From assembly GCF_000429665.1 (NCBI RefSeq), contig NZ_AUCH01000014.1, positions 98,782-162,781 on the forward strand: a DNA stretch of 64,000 bases, written 5' to 3'. Both the position numbers and the translations under genes were made by a program. The notes under the pieces are model-generated. The model saw only the letters and a program-made list of their open reading frames with translations, was not told where the DNA came from and searched no databases. Source of the stretch: Azovibrio restrictus DSM 23866 (GTDB lineage Bacteria > Pseudomonadota > Gammaproteobacteria > Burkholderiales > Rhodocyclaceae). Below are positions 50,840-59,680 of the stretch, piece by piece. Position 1 is the stretch's first letter; every line of letters starts with the position of its first letter.

Positions 50840-52477
50840 TCAGCCCGTCTTGAACTTGCTCACTGCCTGATGCAGGGAGCGGGACAGGGTCTGCAGGTGG
50901 CGGGCGGCCTCAGCCGTGTTGGTAACCGCATGGGCGCTTTCTTCCGACATCTGGGCGATCTGCTCGATGTTCCGGGCGATCAGGGTGCTGGTCTGGCCCT
51001 GTTCCCGGATCGCGTCGGTGATGCCGTTGACCACCTCGGTGACCCGCTGGGAGCCGCTCTGGATCTGGTTGATGGAATCCCCGGCCTGGGTGGCCAGTTC
51101 CACCCCCTTGCTCACCTGGGTCACCCCGTCTTCCATGCTGGTCACCGCGTTCCGGGTGCCGCCCTGGATCTTGTTCACCATGGTGGTGATCTCGGTGGTG
51201 GACAGGCTGGTGCGCTCCGCCAGCTTCCTCACCTCGTCGGCCACCACGGCAAAGCCGCGCCCCTGTTCCCCGGCCCGGGCCGCCTCGATGGCGGCATTCA
51301 GGGCGAGCAGGTTGGTCTGGTCGGCGATTTCCTTGATGGTGTTCACGATGGAGCTGATCTGGTCCGACTGCTGCCCCAGTTCCTCGATGATGCGGGAAGA
51401 GGCCTGGACCGATTCGGAAATCTGGCGCATCTCGCTGGCGGCATTGTGGATGATGGCGGCGCCCTGCTGGGAGATGCCGCCCGCTTCCCGGGACAGGTTG
51501 CTGGCTTCCCGGGCGTTTTCGGTGACCTGGTCCATGCTGGTCACCATTTCCTCCACCGAGACTGCCATGGAGGAGGCGGCGCTGCTCTGCTGGCGGGCCC
51601 GCTCGGCCACCTCCTCGGAGGCGGTGAGCAGCTGGCCGGCGGCGCTGGAAACCTGTTCGGCGTCCTGGATGACTTCGGTGATCATGGCCCGCAGGGTCTG
51701 CTGCATGTTCCTCATGCCGGCCAGCAGGCTGTCCGTATCCCCGGGGCGGCAGGCCACCTCGGTGGTCAGGTCCCCGGCGGCGATGCGGCGGGTGATTTCC
51801 CGGGCGTAATCCGGTTCGCCGCCCAGGGCGCGGCCCAGGTTGCGGGCAAACAGAGCCAGGGGCACGGCGATCAGGAGGCCGATGCCCAGGCCGACGCCAA
51901 GCAGCAGCAGGGCGCTCTTCCTGAACAGGGCATCCACGTCATCCAGGTAGATGCCGGAGCCGACGATCCAGCCCCAGGGAGCGTAGCCCTTGACGTAGGA
52001 AATCTTGGCCACCGGCGCTTCGGAGCCGGGCTTGGGCCAGTAGTAATCGACGAAGCCGGCGCCGTTCTTCTTCACCTCGTTGACGAACTCCACGAACAGC
52101 AGCTTGCCGTTCGGGTCCTTGGTGGCGGACATGTCCTTGCCCTGTAGCTCCGGTTTGATCGGATGCATCAGCACCCGGGGCTGGTAGTCGTTGACCCAGA
52201 AATATTCGACCTTGTCGTAGCGCATGGCGCGCAGGGTATCGAGGGCCAGGGTCTTGGCTTGGGCCTCGTCCAGCTTGCCTTCCTGGACCAGCCGGGCGTG
52301 GTGCTCGATCACCGCGTGGGCGGCTTCCACCAGGTTGCGCACCTTTTCTTCCCGGTCGCGCATCAGGTTGGAGCGCTCCATGGAGAGCACCATGCCGAAG
52401 AGCATGATCAGGGCCACGACGGTGACCAATATCAAGCCCGTGAGCTTGGCCTTGAGCGTCATCCCTTGTTGCTGCAT
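50840..52477 (-). CDS. Methyl-accepting chemotaxis protein with single Cache sensor
   Basis: 545 residues. N-terminal helix (about 8-28); periplasmic sCache_2-type domain (about 35-190; VEYFWVNDYQPRVLMHP, GWIVGSGIYLDDVD); second helix about 190-212; HAMP-like linker; then the signalling domain with the hairpin tip [41 protein letters not shown]. It feeds a CheA/CheW array, steering flagella or pili. No C-terminal CheR pentapeptide. The sensor type often binds small carboxylates. ATG 52477 has GGAGGG nearby. There is no clear sigma-28 promoter upstream. Confidence 0.92.
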   Translation of the reverse strand: MQQQGMTLKAKLTGLILVTVVALIMLFGMVLSMERSNLMRDREEKVRNLVEAAHAVIEHHARLVQEGKLDEAQAKTLALDTLRAMRYDKVEYFWVNDYQPRVLMHPIKPELQGKDMSATKDPNGKLLFVEFVNEVKKNGAGFVDYYWPKPGSEAPVAKISYVKGYAPWGWIVGSGIYLDDVDALFRKSALLLLGVGLGIGLLIAVPLALFARNLGRALGGEPDYAREITRRIAAGDLTTEVACRPGDTDSLLAGMRNMQQTLRAMITEVIQDAEQVSSAAGQLLTASEEVAERARQQSSAASSMAVSVEEMVTSMDQVTENAREASNLSREAGGISQQGAAIIHNAASEMRQISESVQASSRIIEELGQQSDQISSIVNTIKEIADQTNLLALNAAIEAARAGEQGRGFAVVADEVRKLAERTSLSTTEITTMVNKIQGGTRNAVTSMEDGVTQVSKGVELATQAGDSINQIQSGSQRVTEVVNGITDAIREQGQTSTLIARNIEQIAQMSEESAHAVTNTAEAARHLQTLSRSLHQAVSKFKTG

Positions 52478-53049
52478 TTGGGTCCCTCCCGGGGAAAACC
52501 TTGATTTCCCGCAATTCTATGGGGAATTTCAATAATTCACCAAAAGTAAACGAGTTGTACCAATGACCGGCGTAAGCTGCCGCCATTTCCTGCAGTTTCC
52601 AGGGAGCCCGCTTCCAGCGCAAGGGCTTGCCTCTTTCACGGTTCCCCCTGTGTCCCATTTCCCGGGGCTTCGGGAGCCAGGACGGCCCGGGCCCCGGCTG
52701 TAGTGAATTAGGCTATATGTAATAATGGATTGGTCTACACGGAAATGAATTGGCTCCCGATAGGGAAGATGGACGGCTCCACTTAAAATGCATGGATTAG
52801 CTGTTTGGCATTGGCTGGGGCAGTTCCGGCCGGGGTTTTCCGGTGGGGCGAGGTGGTGCGATGGTTTCCGGCGGATGCGGGGTCCGTCGCAGGGGGGGAT
52901 GGACGAGGGGCCGTGGCCGGCGTTGCCTGGCCCACGTCCGGGTGGTGGCTTCATTTTTCAGCAGTTTTTTCCGAGCATGTACAGATGAAATTCCAGCTTC
53001 CCGGCGCGAGCTGTTCGTTCAAGGTCTCCGGACCACCGGGCGGGCTGGA
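52478..53049. other. 572-bp spacer between chemoreceptor and NarX-like kinase genes
   Basis: Divergent control region. AT-rich islands lie at about 52500-52560 and 52700-52750; the second holds a TATGTAATAAT stretch that could be a -10 region for the kinase operon. An open frame continues from 52843 into the kinase, but its translation is Gly/Arg-rich and not family-like, so it is read as non-coding. No RNA gene or repeat was recognised. Confidence 0.5.
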
Positions 53050-55416
53050 ATGAGTGCCGAGTGGATCGCCCTGTTCTTGGTGGCCACACTGCTGTTGCTC
53101 CTGTCCTGCCGCCTGTTCCGGCGCCGGACCAGCGGCTGGGGCCTGCGGCGTCCTGATTGCCTGTGGCAGAGCCTGCCCCGGGAAGCTTCTCTATTCATGA
53201 ACAGTGCCCGGCTGGGACTCTGGTGTTACGAGCCGGCCGGGGACGCCATGACCCTGGATGACCGGGCCCGGCAGCTGCTCGGCGCCGCGGAAGACCTGAT
53301 CAGCAAGGCGGGTCTGCTGGCCCGGGTGCATCCCGAGGATCAGGAAACCTTGCGCCAGGCCTGGGAGAATTGTTGCCGCCAGGGGGGCGCCCTGGCCATG
53401 GAGTTCCGCGCTCTGGGGGAGGACGGCCTGTGCCGGCATCTGAGCCTCAGTGCCCACGCCTTGAATCCCCTGAGCTGCCGGGGCTGCCAGGGGCCGGTGA
53501 TCCGGGGAACCCTGCAGGATGTGAGCGAGCAGCGGCGCCTGGAAAACTCCCTGCGGGAGAGCGAATCCCGCTTTTCCGCGGTGTTCCAGGCCAGCCCCGC
53601 CGGTGTCGGTATCAGCCGTCTGGAAGACGGGGTGCTGGTGGATGTGAATCCCGCCTTCCTGGAGATTCTCGGGCTGCCCCGGGAGGAAGTGCTGGGGGTT
53701 TCCTCCAGCGACCTGCATCTCTGGGCTTCCCCGGAGGAGCGGCGCTCGGTGATCGAAACCCTCCTGGAAGCGGGGCGCAGCTACAGCGGCGAGCATCGCC
53801 TGCGGCGTCGGGACGGGCAGTGGCGCCACCTGCTGGGTTCGGTGGATATCGTCTGTCTGGACGGGGCGCAGCATCTGCTCTGGGTACTCCTGGACGTGAC
53901 GGAACTGCGCCACAGCGCCGCCCTGATCAACCGTAGCGAGAACCTGACCCAGGCGGTGATGGATTCCCTGCCCGTGGCGGTGGCGGTGCTCGATCGCCTG
54001 GGGCACATCCTGCGGGTGAACCGCAAGTGGTCGGAATTCGCCCTGGACAACGGGGCCCCGGGGCGGCTGCAGCAGGGGGAGGGGCTCAATTATTTCGAGA
54101 TCTGTCTGCGCACCTTTCCCGAGGAGTCGGCCCGGGAGGCCCTGGAGGCCATGCAGGCGGTCCTGGCCGGCAAGGTGGCCGTGGCCAGCATTGAATACCA
54201 TTGCGAGAACCCCGTGCGGGAACGCTGGTTCCTGCTCCAGGTCTCGGCCCTGGGGAAGGGGGACGAGGGCATCGAAGGGCTGGTCACCATCCATGTGGAC
54301 ATCACCGCCCGGCGCCAGGCCGAGGCGGTGCTGCAGCAGCGGCTGGAACTCCAGTCCCAGCTCGCCAAGGTGGCGGATTCGGTGCCCGGGGTCATCTGCT
54401 CCTTCCGGCGCCGGCCCGATGGCCGCTACTGCATGCCCTATGCCCTGCGGGGCCTGAAGGACATCCTGGGGGTGGAGCCCGAAGCCGTGGTGGAGGATTT
54501 CGCCCCGGCCCTGGGCATGCTGCATCCCGAGGACCGGCCCCGGGTGATCGATACGGTGGAGGCTTCGGCCCGGGACATGAGCCCCTGGTTCTGCGAGTTC
54601 CGGGTGCTGCATCCGGAACACGGCCTGCGCTGGGTGGAGGGGCGCTCCATTCCCTGTGCCGAGGCGGAGGGCGGCGTGCTCTGGCACGGTTTCATCCATG
54701 ACATCACGGCCCGCAAGCAGGCCAACGAGGAAATCATGCAGTCCAGGGATCAGCTGCGGGCCCTGACCGAGCGCCTGCAAAGCGTGCGGGAGGAAGAGCG
54801 CACCCGCATCTCCAGGGAGATTCACGATCAGCTGGGGCAGAATCTCACCATCTTGAAGCTGGACGTCCAGTGCCTGCGCCATGGGCTGCGGCCGGAGCAG
54901 GAGGAGCTGGCGGCCAAGGTGGCGGCCATGGGCAGCCTGATCGATGAAACCCTGAAGACCGTGCGCACCATTTCCTGGGACCTGCGCCCGGGCATCCTCG
55001 ATACCCTGGGCCTGGGGGCCGGCATTGAGTGGCTGGTGGATGATTTTCGCCGGCGCCTGGGCATACGCTGCACGGTGACGGTGCCGGAAGAACGTCTGGA
55101 ATTGAACGATTGCCTGGCCACCCATCTGTTCCGCATCTGCCAGGAGCTGCTCACCAACGTGGCCCGCCACGCCCGGGCCAGCCGGGTGGAGGTGAGTCTG
55201 GCCTGCAATGCCGAAGGGGTGCTCCTGGAAGTCTGTGACAATGGCCTGGGCATGGCCGCCCTGCCGGCCAATGGCCATTCCCTGGGGCTGCTGGGCATCC
55301 GGGAGCGGGCGGTCCAGTGCGGTGGTGTGGTCGAAATCGCGACCGTGCCGGAGATCAGCGGCACCCGGGTCCGCGTACAAATTCCCGTAACGGGTGTGGA
55401 AAAGGAAACAAGGTGA
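53050..55416 (+). CDS. Multi-PAS sensor histidine kinase, NarX/HisKA_3 type
   Basis: 788 residues. One N-terminal helix (about 4-20) then four PAS-like modules (about 45-165, 170-300, 305-430 and 440-565). The dimerisation domain is of HisKA_3 type: EEERTRISREIHDQLGQNLTILKLD with phospho-His592. The ATPase domain has the NarL-partner pattern (FRICQELLTNVARHARAS; CDNGLGM; GLLGIRERA). The stop overlaps the regulator start by one base. The signal is probably sensed inside the cell through the PAS domains, perhaps redox or oxygen, but no haem or flavin ligand pattern was identified. ATG 53050 is chosen at the start of the helix. Confidence 0.85.
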   Translation: MSAEWIALFLVATLLLLLSCRLFRRRTSGWGLRRPDCLWQSLPREASLFMNSARLGLWCYEPAGDAMTLDDRARQLLGAAEDLISKAGLLARVHPEDQETLRQAWENCCRQGGALAMEFRALGEDGLCRHLSLSAHALNPLSCRGCQGPVIRGTLQDVSEQRRLENSLRESESRFSAVFQASPAGVGISRLEDGVLVDVNPAFLEILGLPREEVLGVSSSDLHLWASPEERRSVIETLLEAGRSYSGEHRLRRRDGQWRHLLGSVDIVCLDGAQHLLWVLLDVTELRHSAALINRSENLTQAVMDSLPVAVAVLDRLGHILRVNRKWSEFALDNGAPGRLQQGEGLNYFEICLRTFPEESAREALEAMQAVLAGKVAVASIEYHCENPVRERWFLLQVSALGKGDEGIEGLVTIHVDITARRQAEAVLQQRLELQSQLAKVADSVPGVICSFRRRPDGRYCMPYALRGLKDILGVEPEAVVEDFAPALGMLHPEDRPRVIDTVEASARDMSPWFCEFRVLHPEHGLRWVEGRSIPCAEAEGGVLWHGFIHDITARKQANEEIMQSRDQLRALTERLQSVREEERTRISREIHDQLGQNLTILKLDVQCLRHGLRPEQEELAAKVAAMGSLIDETLKTVRTISWDLRPGILDTLGLGAGIEWLVDDFRRRLGIRCTVTVPEERLELNDCLATHLFRICQELLTNVARHARASRVEVSLACNAEGVLLEVCDNGLGMAALPANGHSLGLLGIRERAVQCGGVVEIATVPEISGTRVRVQIPVTGVEKETR

Positions 55417-56066
55417 TGAACATTATCGTCGTGGATGACCACCCGGTGGTCCGGCAGGGCATCTGCCTGATCCTGGCGGCGGAGGCAGACATGCAGGTGA
55501 CCGGACAGGCCGGGTGCATGGACGAGGCCCTGGCCCTGTTGCGGCAGCAGCAGTTCGACGTGGCCGTTCTGGACATCAACCTGCCCGGCCGCAACGGTCT
55601 GGAGGCCCTGGCCGACATGCAGCGGGCTTCGCCGGGTCTGCCCATCCTGGTGTTCAGCGTCCATTCGGAAGAGCACCTGGCCATGCGGGCCCTGAAGAAC
55701 GGGGCCAACGGCTTTCTCAACAAGGAGCATGTGCCCGAGGAGCTGGTCAAGGCCATCCGCAAGCTGGCCCAGGGCGGGACCTATGTGAGTCCCCGGCTGG
55801 CCGAGTGGCTGGCCCTGGAGGTCAGCGGCCGGCGCCGCAACCTGCCCCACGAGTGTCTTTCCGACCGGGAATACCAGGTCATGTGCCAGCTCGCATCGGG
55901 GAAGTCGGTTTCCCAGGTGGCCGAGAGCCTGCACCGCAGCCCCAACACCATCAGCACCTACCGGGCCCGCATCCTCACCAAGATGGGCATGCGCAACAAC
56001 GCCGAACTCACCCTGTACGCCATCAACAACCGCTTGGTGAGCAGCCCTTCCGTGTCCTCCGAGTAG
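55416..56066 (+). CDS. NarL/FixJ-family response regulator
   Basis: 216 residues. Receiver domain with VVDDHPVVRQG, phospho-acceptor Asp in VAVLDINLPG, and Lys in GFLNKEH. LuxR-type helix-turn-helix at the C-terminus (LSDREYQVMCQLASGKSVSQVAESLHRSPNTISTYRARILTKMGM). It is coupled to the NarX-like kinase gene (TGATG). Targets are unknown; the neighbouring chemoreceptor-type and GGDEF-EAL genes are candidates. Confidence 0.92.
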   Translation: MNIIVVDDHPVVRQGICLILAAEADMQVTGQAGCMDEALALLRQQQFDVAVLDINLPGRNGLEALADMQRASPGLPILVFSVHSEEHLAMRALKNGANGFLNKEHVPEELVKAIRKLAQGGTYVSPRLAEWLALEVSGRRRNLPHECLSDREYQVMCQLASGKSVSQVAESLHRSPNTISTYRARILTKMGMRNNAELTLYAINNRLVSSPSVSSE

Positions 56067-56394
56067 GCCCGGACTGTTACAGCGCTTGTAGTGCATTCCA
56101 TGAGGGCTGTTGAGTCCGGGAGTGACAGGGGAATCAGCGTTGCCCTGCTAGCCCGGCTCATCCATTCGCCATAGATTGTGCACTGACAAAAGACAGACCA
56201 GGGTGGTGGTCGTGCAGGACCACCGGTCAGCACTGCCGACGGCTCTGGTTGCCGCTCTGCCCGCCCCCTGGGGACGGGAGAGAACAGTATCTGAAACCCC
56301 GCCACAGAGGCAGTGCTGCATCAGGCATGCCGGCAGAGGGCTCCATCTCCCTTGCTTGCCGGCCCCGAACGGGTTTCAGGTCAAAGGAGAGATC
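56067..56394 (+). other. 328-bp gap with hairpin-rich leader before chemotaxis-type protein
   Basis: After about 100 bases with nothing distinctive, a structured stretch begins near 56178. GTGC-x2-CTGAC-like bases at 56178-56187 can pair with GTCAGCAC at 56226-56233. These enclose a perfect hairpin (GGTGGTC 56205-56211 with GACCACC 56218-56224). A GC hairpin at about 56260-56278 (CCCGCCCC against GGGGACGGG) and a further stem near 56330-56370 follow. It could be a regulatory leader; it does not match a riboswitch class I know. Confidence 0.35.
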
Positions 56395-57624
56395 GTGGAA
56401 GAACTGCCCCTGCTGCGGCGTGGCGCCCTGGTATTTTCAGCCATTGCCCTGCTGACCGGCTCCGTGGTGTATTGGGGCCATGAGACCTACCACCGGGTGG
56501 CCAACGAGGATTGGGGGCTGTCCAGCCGCTTCGTCGATTCCGTCGGGTCCCTGCTGATCGTGATCCTGGCCTTCCTGGCCCACTACATCCTGTCGCACCT
56601 GTTCTTCCGGGATTTTGTCCTGGGCACCCGGGTCTGGGCCCAGCGCCTGCGCCAGCGGGCCGAAACCCGCCTGTCCCGTTCCCGGGAGCTGGCCGGCCGG
56701 GTGGCGGAGGTGGGCAGCGTCGGCGAGATGACCCGCAGCCAGCTGGAGCAGCTGGTGGGGGAAACGGAAGCGGCGGCCTACAACATCATCAGCCAGTGCG
56801 AGAAGCTGGACGGCACCATGAACGAGCTGAAGCAGGTGGTGGCCCGGGCGGCGGAGCTGAGCGCCTCCCTGACCGCGAGCACCGAGGCCCGCCTGGCCCA
56901 CAACCGGGGCATCGTCACCCAGCTGGAGTCCTACATCAGCGAGCGGGCCCAGGAGGCGGAACGGGACCGGCTGCGCACCGAGCAGGTGGTGCGGGAAACC
57001 CAATCCTTGAAAGGATTGGTGGACGTGATCCGGGGCATTTCCGGCCAGACCAATCTGCTGGCCCTGAACGCCGCCATCGAGGCGGCTCGGGCCGGTGAAG
57101 CCGGGCGGGGGTTCGCGGTGGTGGCGGACGAGGTGCGCAAGCTGTCTGCCGCCGTGGATGACGCCGCCGGCCAGATCCAGGCCGGCATGGGCAGCATGAG
57201 CGAGATCATCCAGTCCCACTTCCAGATGCAGCAGGCGGGCCAGCAGGCCGAGGAAGAGCGCCGTTCCCTGGGGGCGATCACGGCCCAGCTGGAAGAGCTG
57301 GCCCACGGCATCCAGCAGGCCATAGACGGGGAAGCCAGCGCCGTGCAGCTGGTCTACGACGGGGCGGGGATGCTCGATGAAGCCATCCTCCAGGTCATGG
57401 GCAGCATCCAGTTCCAGGACATTACCCGGCAGCAGATCGAGCGCATCCAGCAGGGCATGCTGAAGATGGAGACCCGGGTGGAACAGCTGGTGCGCCAGCT
57501 GGAGTCCCTGGAATTCTCCCCGGAGCAGGAAGAGGATTCCCTGGCCCTGGAAGTGGCGGACCTGTACGCCGGTCATGGGCGCCAGTCCCTGGCCGGCTCC
57601 AGTGCTGCGGTGGAACTGTTCTAG
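56395..57624 (+). CDS. Membrane-anchored methyl-accepting chemotaxis-type signalling protein
   Basis: 409 residues. Two membrane helices (about 10-32 and 48-72) with only a 15-residue periplasmic loop, so no external sensor domain. The cytoplasmic part is a long coiled coil with the chemoreceptor tip [43 protein letters not shown]. The end ([19 protein letters not shown]) is like receptor-like proteins that contact CheZ or diguanylate cyclases. The start is GTG 56395, five bases after the strong AAAGGAGA site; a longer frame from 56176 reads through the hairpin-rich leader and is not family-like. It is 8 bases ahead of a GGDEF-EAL gene. Confidence 0.85.
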   Translation: MEELPLLRRGALVFSAIALLTGSVVYWGHETYHRVANEDWGLSSRFVDSVGSLLIVILAFLAHYILSHLFFRDFVLGTRVWAQRLRQRAETRLSRSRELAGRVAEVGSVGEMTRSQLEQLVGETEAAAYNIISQCEKLDGTMNELKQVVARAAELSASLTASTEARLAHNRGIVTQLESYISERAQEAERDRLRTEQVVRETQSLKGLVDVIRGISGQTNLLALNAAIEAARAGEAGRGFAVVADEVRKLSAAVDDAAGQIQAGMGSMSEIIQSHFQMQQAGQQAEEERRSLGAITAQLEELAHGIQQAIDGEASAVQLVYDGAGMLDEAILQVMGSIQFQDITRQQIERIQQGMLKMETRVEQLVRQLESLEFSPEQEEDSLALEVADLYAGHGRQSLAGSSAAVELF

Positions 57625-57632
57625 GAGCCGGC

Positions 57633-59606
57633 GTGGAGCGTGAATCCAGGGGGGAACCCCTTGTTGTCGCAGCCTCGGGACCGGAGCGTCGTCTGGCCCT
57701 GGGCCTGGCCCTGCTTTATCTGGCCTGTGGCCTGGCCTGGGTGGCCCTGGGGCGGGAGCTGCTGGACCAGTGGCTCAATGCCGGGCAAACCCTGTCGGGA
57801 TTCAAGGACGGGTTCTTCCTGCTCCTCAGCTCCCTGCTGGTCTATGCCCTGTTCCTCTGCCGCCGGGGCGCCTGCAGCCAGCCCCTGCCCGCTGCCGGCG
57901 TGGCCCAGGACGAGCGCCGGCAGCGCCTGGCGGCGGCGGTGTTTTCCGCCACCCAGGAAGGCATCGTCATCACCGACCTGGAAGGGCGGGTGGAGGCGGT
58001 CAATCCCGCCTTCTGCGCCATTACCGGCTACGAGGAGGCGGAGCTTCTCGGGGAGAACATGCGCATCCTCAAGTCGAACCGCCAGGAGCCGGCCTTCTAC
58101 CAGGCCATGTGGCAGACCCTGACGCTCACGGGCCACTGGCAGGGGGAAATCTGGAACCGCCGCAAGGATGGGGAAATCTATCCCGAGTGGCTCACCATCA
58201 GCACCGTCCGGGACGGGGACGATGCCCCCATCAACTACGTGGGGGTGTTCCTCGACATCTCCCAGATCAAGACTTCCGAACAGCGCCTGCAGCACCTGGC
58301 CCAGCATGACCCCCTCACCGGCCTGCCCAACCGGCAGCTGTTCCTGTCCCGCCTGGAGCATGCCCTGGAGCGCAGCGCCCGGCAGCAGGGGGGCGGGGCG
58401 GTGCTGATCCTGGACCTGGACCAGTTCAAGCACGTCAACGACAGCCTCGGGCATCCGGCCGGGGACGAGCTGCTGCAGGTGGTGGCCAGCCGCCTGCGCC
58501 GCTCCCTGCGGGACCAGGACACCCTGGCCCGCCTGGGGGGCGATGAATTCCTGATCCTGCTGGAAGACCAGCGCGATGCCCAGGGGGCCGCCGTCGTCGC
58601 CGACAAACTGCTCCAGGGCCTGGCGCTGCCCTTCCACATCAGCAGCGGCAACGAGGTGTACATGGGGGCCAGCATCGGCATCTGCCTCTATCCCCAGGAC
58701 GGGGACCATGCCGCCACCCTGATCCAGCATGCGGATTCCGCCCTGTACCAGGCCAAGGCCCTGGGGCGCAACAACTCCTGCTTCTACGACGAGGACCAGA
58801 CCCGCCGGGCGGATGCCCGCCTGAGCCTGGAGGCGGCCCTGCGCCGGGGCCTGGAAAACGGCGAATTCCGGCTCCACTACCAGCCCCAGGTGGACCTGCT
58901 CAACGGCCAGCTGGTGGGGGTCGAGGCCCTGGTGCGCTGGCAGCGCAACGACGGGGTGCTGGTGTGTCCCGACGATTTCATTCCCCTGGCCGAGGAAACC
59001 GGGCTGATCCTGCCCCTGGGCGACTGGGTCCTGGAAGAAGCCTGCCGCCAGACCCAGGCCTGGCTCGCCGCCGGCCACGGGCTGGAACGGGTGGCGGTGA
59101 ACCTCTCGCCCCTGCAGTTCCGCCAGCAGGACCTGGTGGCGCGCATCGAGGCGGCCCTGGCCCGCACCGGCCTGGCCCCGACCCGGCTGGAACTGGAAAT
59201 CACCGAGAGCATGCTGATGGATGGCGGCCCGGCGGACAGCGACGTGGCGCGCAAGCTGCACGCCCTGGAGCGCCTGGGCATCCGCCTGGCCATTGACGAT
59301 TTCGGCACCGGCTATTCCTCCCTGGCCTACCTGAAGCGCTTTCCCCTGCATGTGCTGAAGGTGGACCGCAGCTTCGTGCGGGATATCCAGGCGGACCCGG
59401 TGAGCCCCAAGATCGTCACCGCCATCCTGGACCTGGGCCGCAACCTGGAGCTGGAGATCATGGCCGAGGGGGTGGAAAACCGGGCCCAGCGGGACTTCCT
59501 GCTGGCCCACGGCTGCCGCACCTGCCAGGGTTTCCTGTATTCCCGCCCTATCCCGGCCGGGGAACTGGAGCGCTACTGGCTGCCGGGAGATGCTGCCGGG
59601 CGATGA
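57633..59606 (+). CDS. PAS-GGDEF-EAL c-di-GMP signalling protein with two membrane helices
   Basis: 657 residues. Two N-terminal helices (about 20-40 and 58-78); PAS domain (about 95-215); GGDEF domain with RLGGDEFLILLED near 301; EAL domain from about 405 with GVEALVRW near 431. The EAL catalytic set is intact (NLSPLQFRQQ, EITESML, IDDFGTGYSSL, AEGVEN), and GGDEF is intact. GTG 57633 is the likely start. It is in one operon with the preceding chemotaxis-type gene, suggesting that the receptor-like protein regulates c-di-GMP turnover rather than swimming. Confidence 0.9.
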   Translation: MERESRGEPLVVAASGPERRLALGLALLYLACGLAWVALGRELLDQWLNAGQTLSGFKDGFFLLLSSLLVYALFLCRRGACSQPLPAAGVAQDERRQRLAAAVFSATQEGIVITDLEGRVEAVNPAFCAITGYEEAELLGENMRILKSNRQEPAFYQAMWQTLTLTGHWQGEIWNRRKDGEIYPEWLTISTVRDGDDAPINYVGVFLDISQIKTSEQRLQHLAQHDPLTGLPNRQLFLSRLEHALERSARQQGGGAVLILDLDQFKHVNDSLGHPAGDELLQVVASRLRRSLRDQDTLARLGGDEFLILLEDQRDAQGAAVVADKLLQGLALPFHISSGNEVYMGASIGICLYPQDGDHAATLIQHADSALYQAKALGRNNSCFYDEDQTRRADARLSLEAALRRGLENGEFRLHYQPQVDLLNGQLVGVEALVRWQRNDGVLVCPDDFIPLAEETGLILPLGDWVLEEACRQTQAWLAAGHGLERVAVNLSPLQFRQQDLVARIEAALARTGLAPTRLELEITESMLMDGGPADSDVARKLHALERLGIRLAIDDFGTGYSSLAYLKRFPLHVLKVDRSFVRDIQADPVSPKIVTAILDLGRNLELEIMAEGVENRAQRDFLLAHGCRTCQGFLYSRPIPAGELERYWLPGDAAGR

Positions 59607-59680
59607 TTCCCTGATTGCGGAGTTGAAATGCCGGCTTCCTGTCCCCATCTGGGGTGCAATCCACAGGAAAGGACACCGCC

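Noticed and set aside
52843..53049. N-terminal extension of the NarX-like kinase
   Set aside because: Gly/Arg-rich and unlike any domain; the membrane helix begins right after ATG 53050.
56178..56394. c-di-GMP (GEMM) riboswitch
   Set aside because: The conserved loop and tetraloop receptor bases of GEMM are not seen; only generic hairpins are present.
56176..56394. N-terminal extension of the chemotaxis-type protein
   Set aside because: It reads through several RNA hairpins, and GTG 56395 has a far better ribosome site and starts at the first membrane helix.
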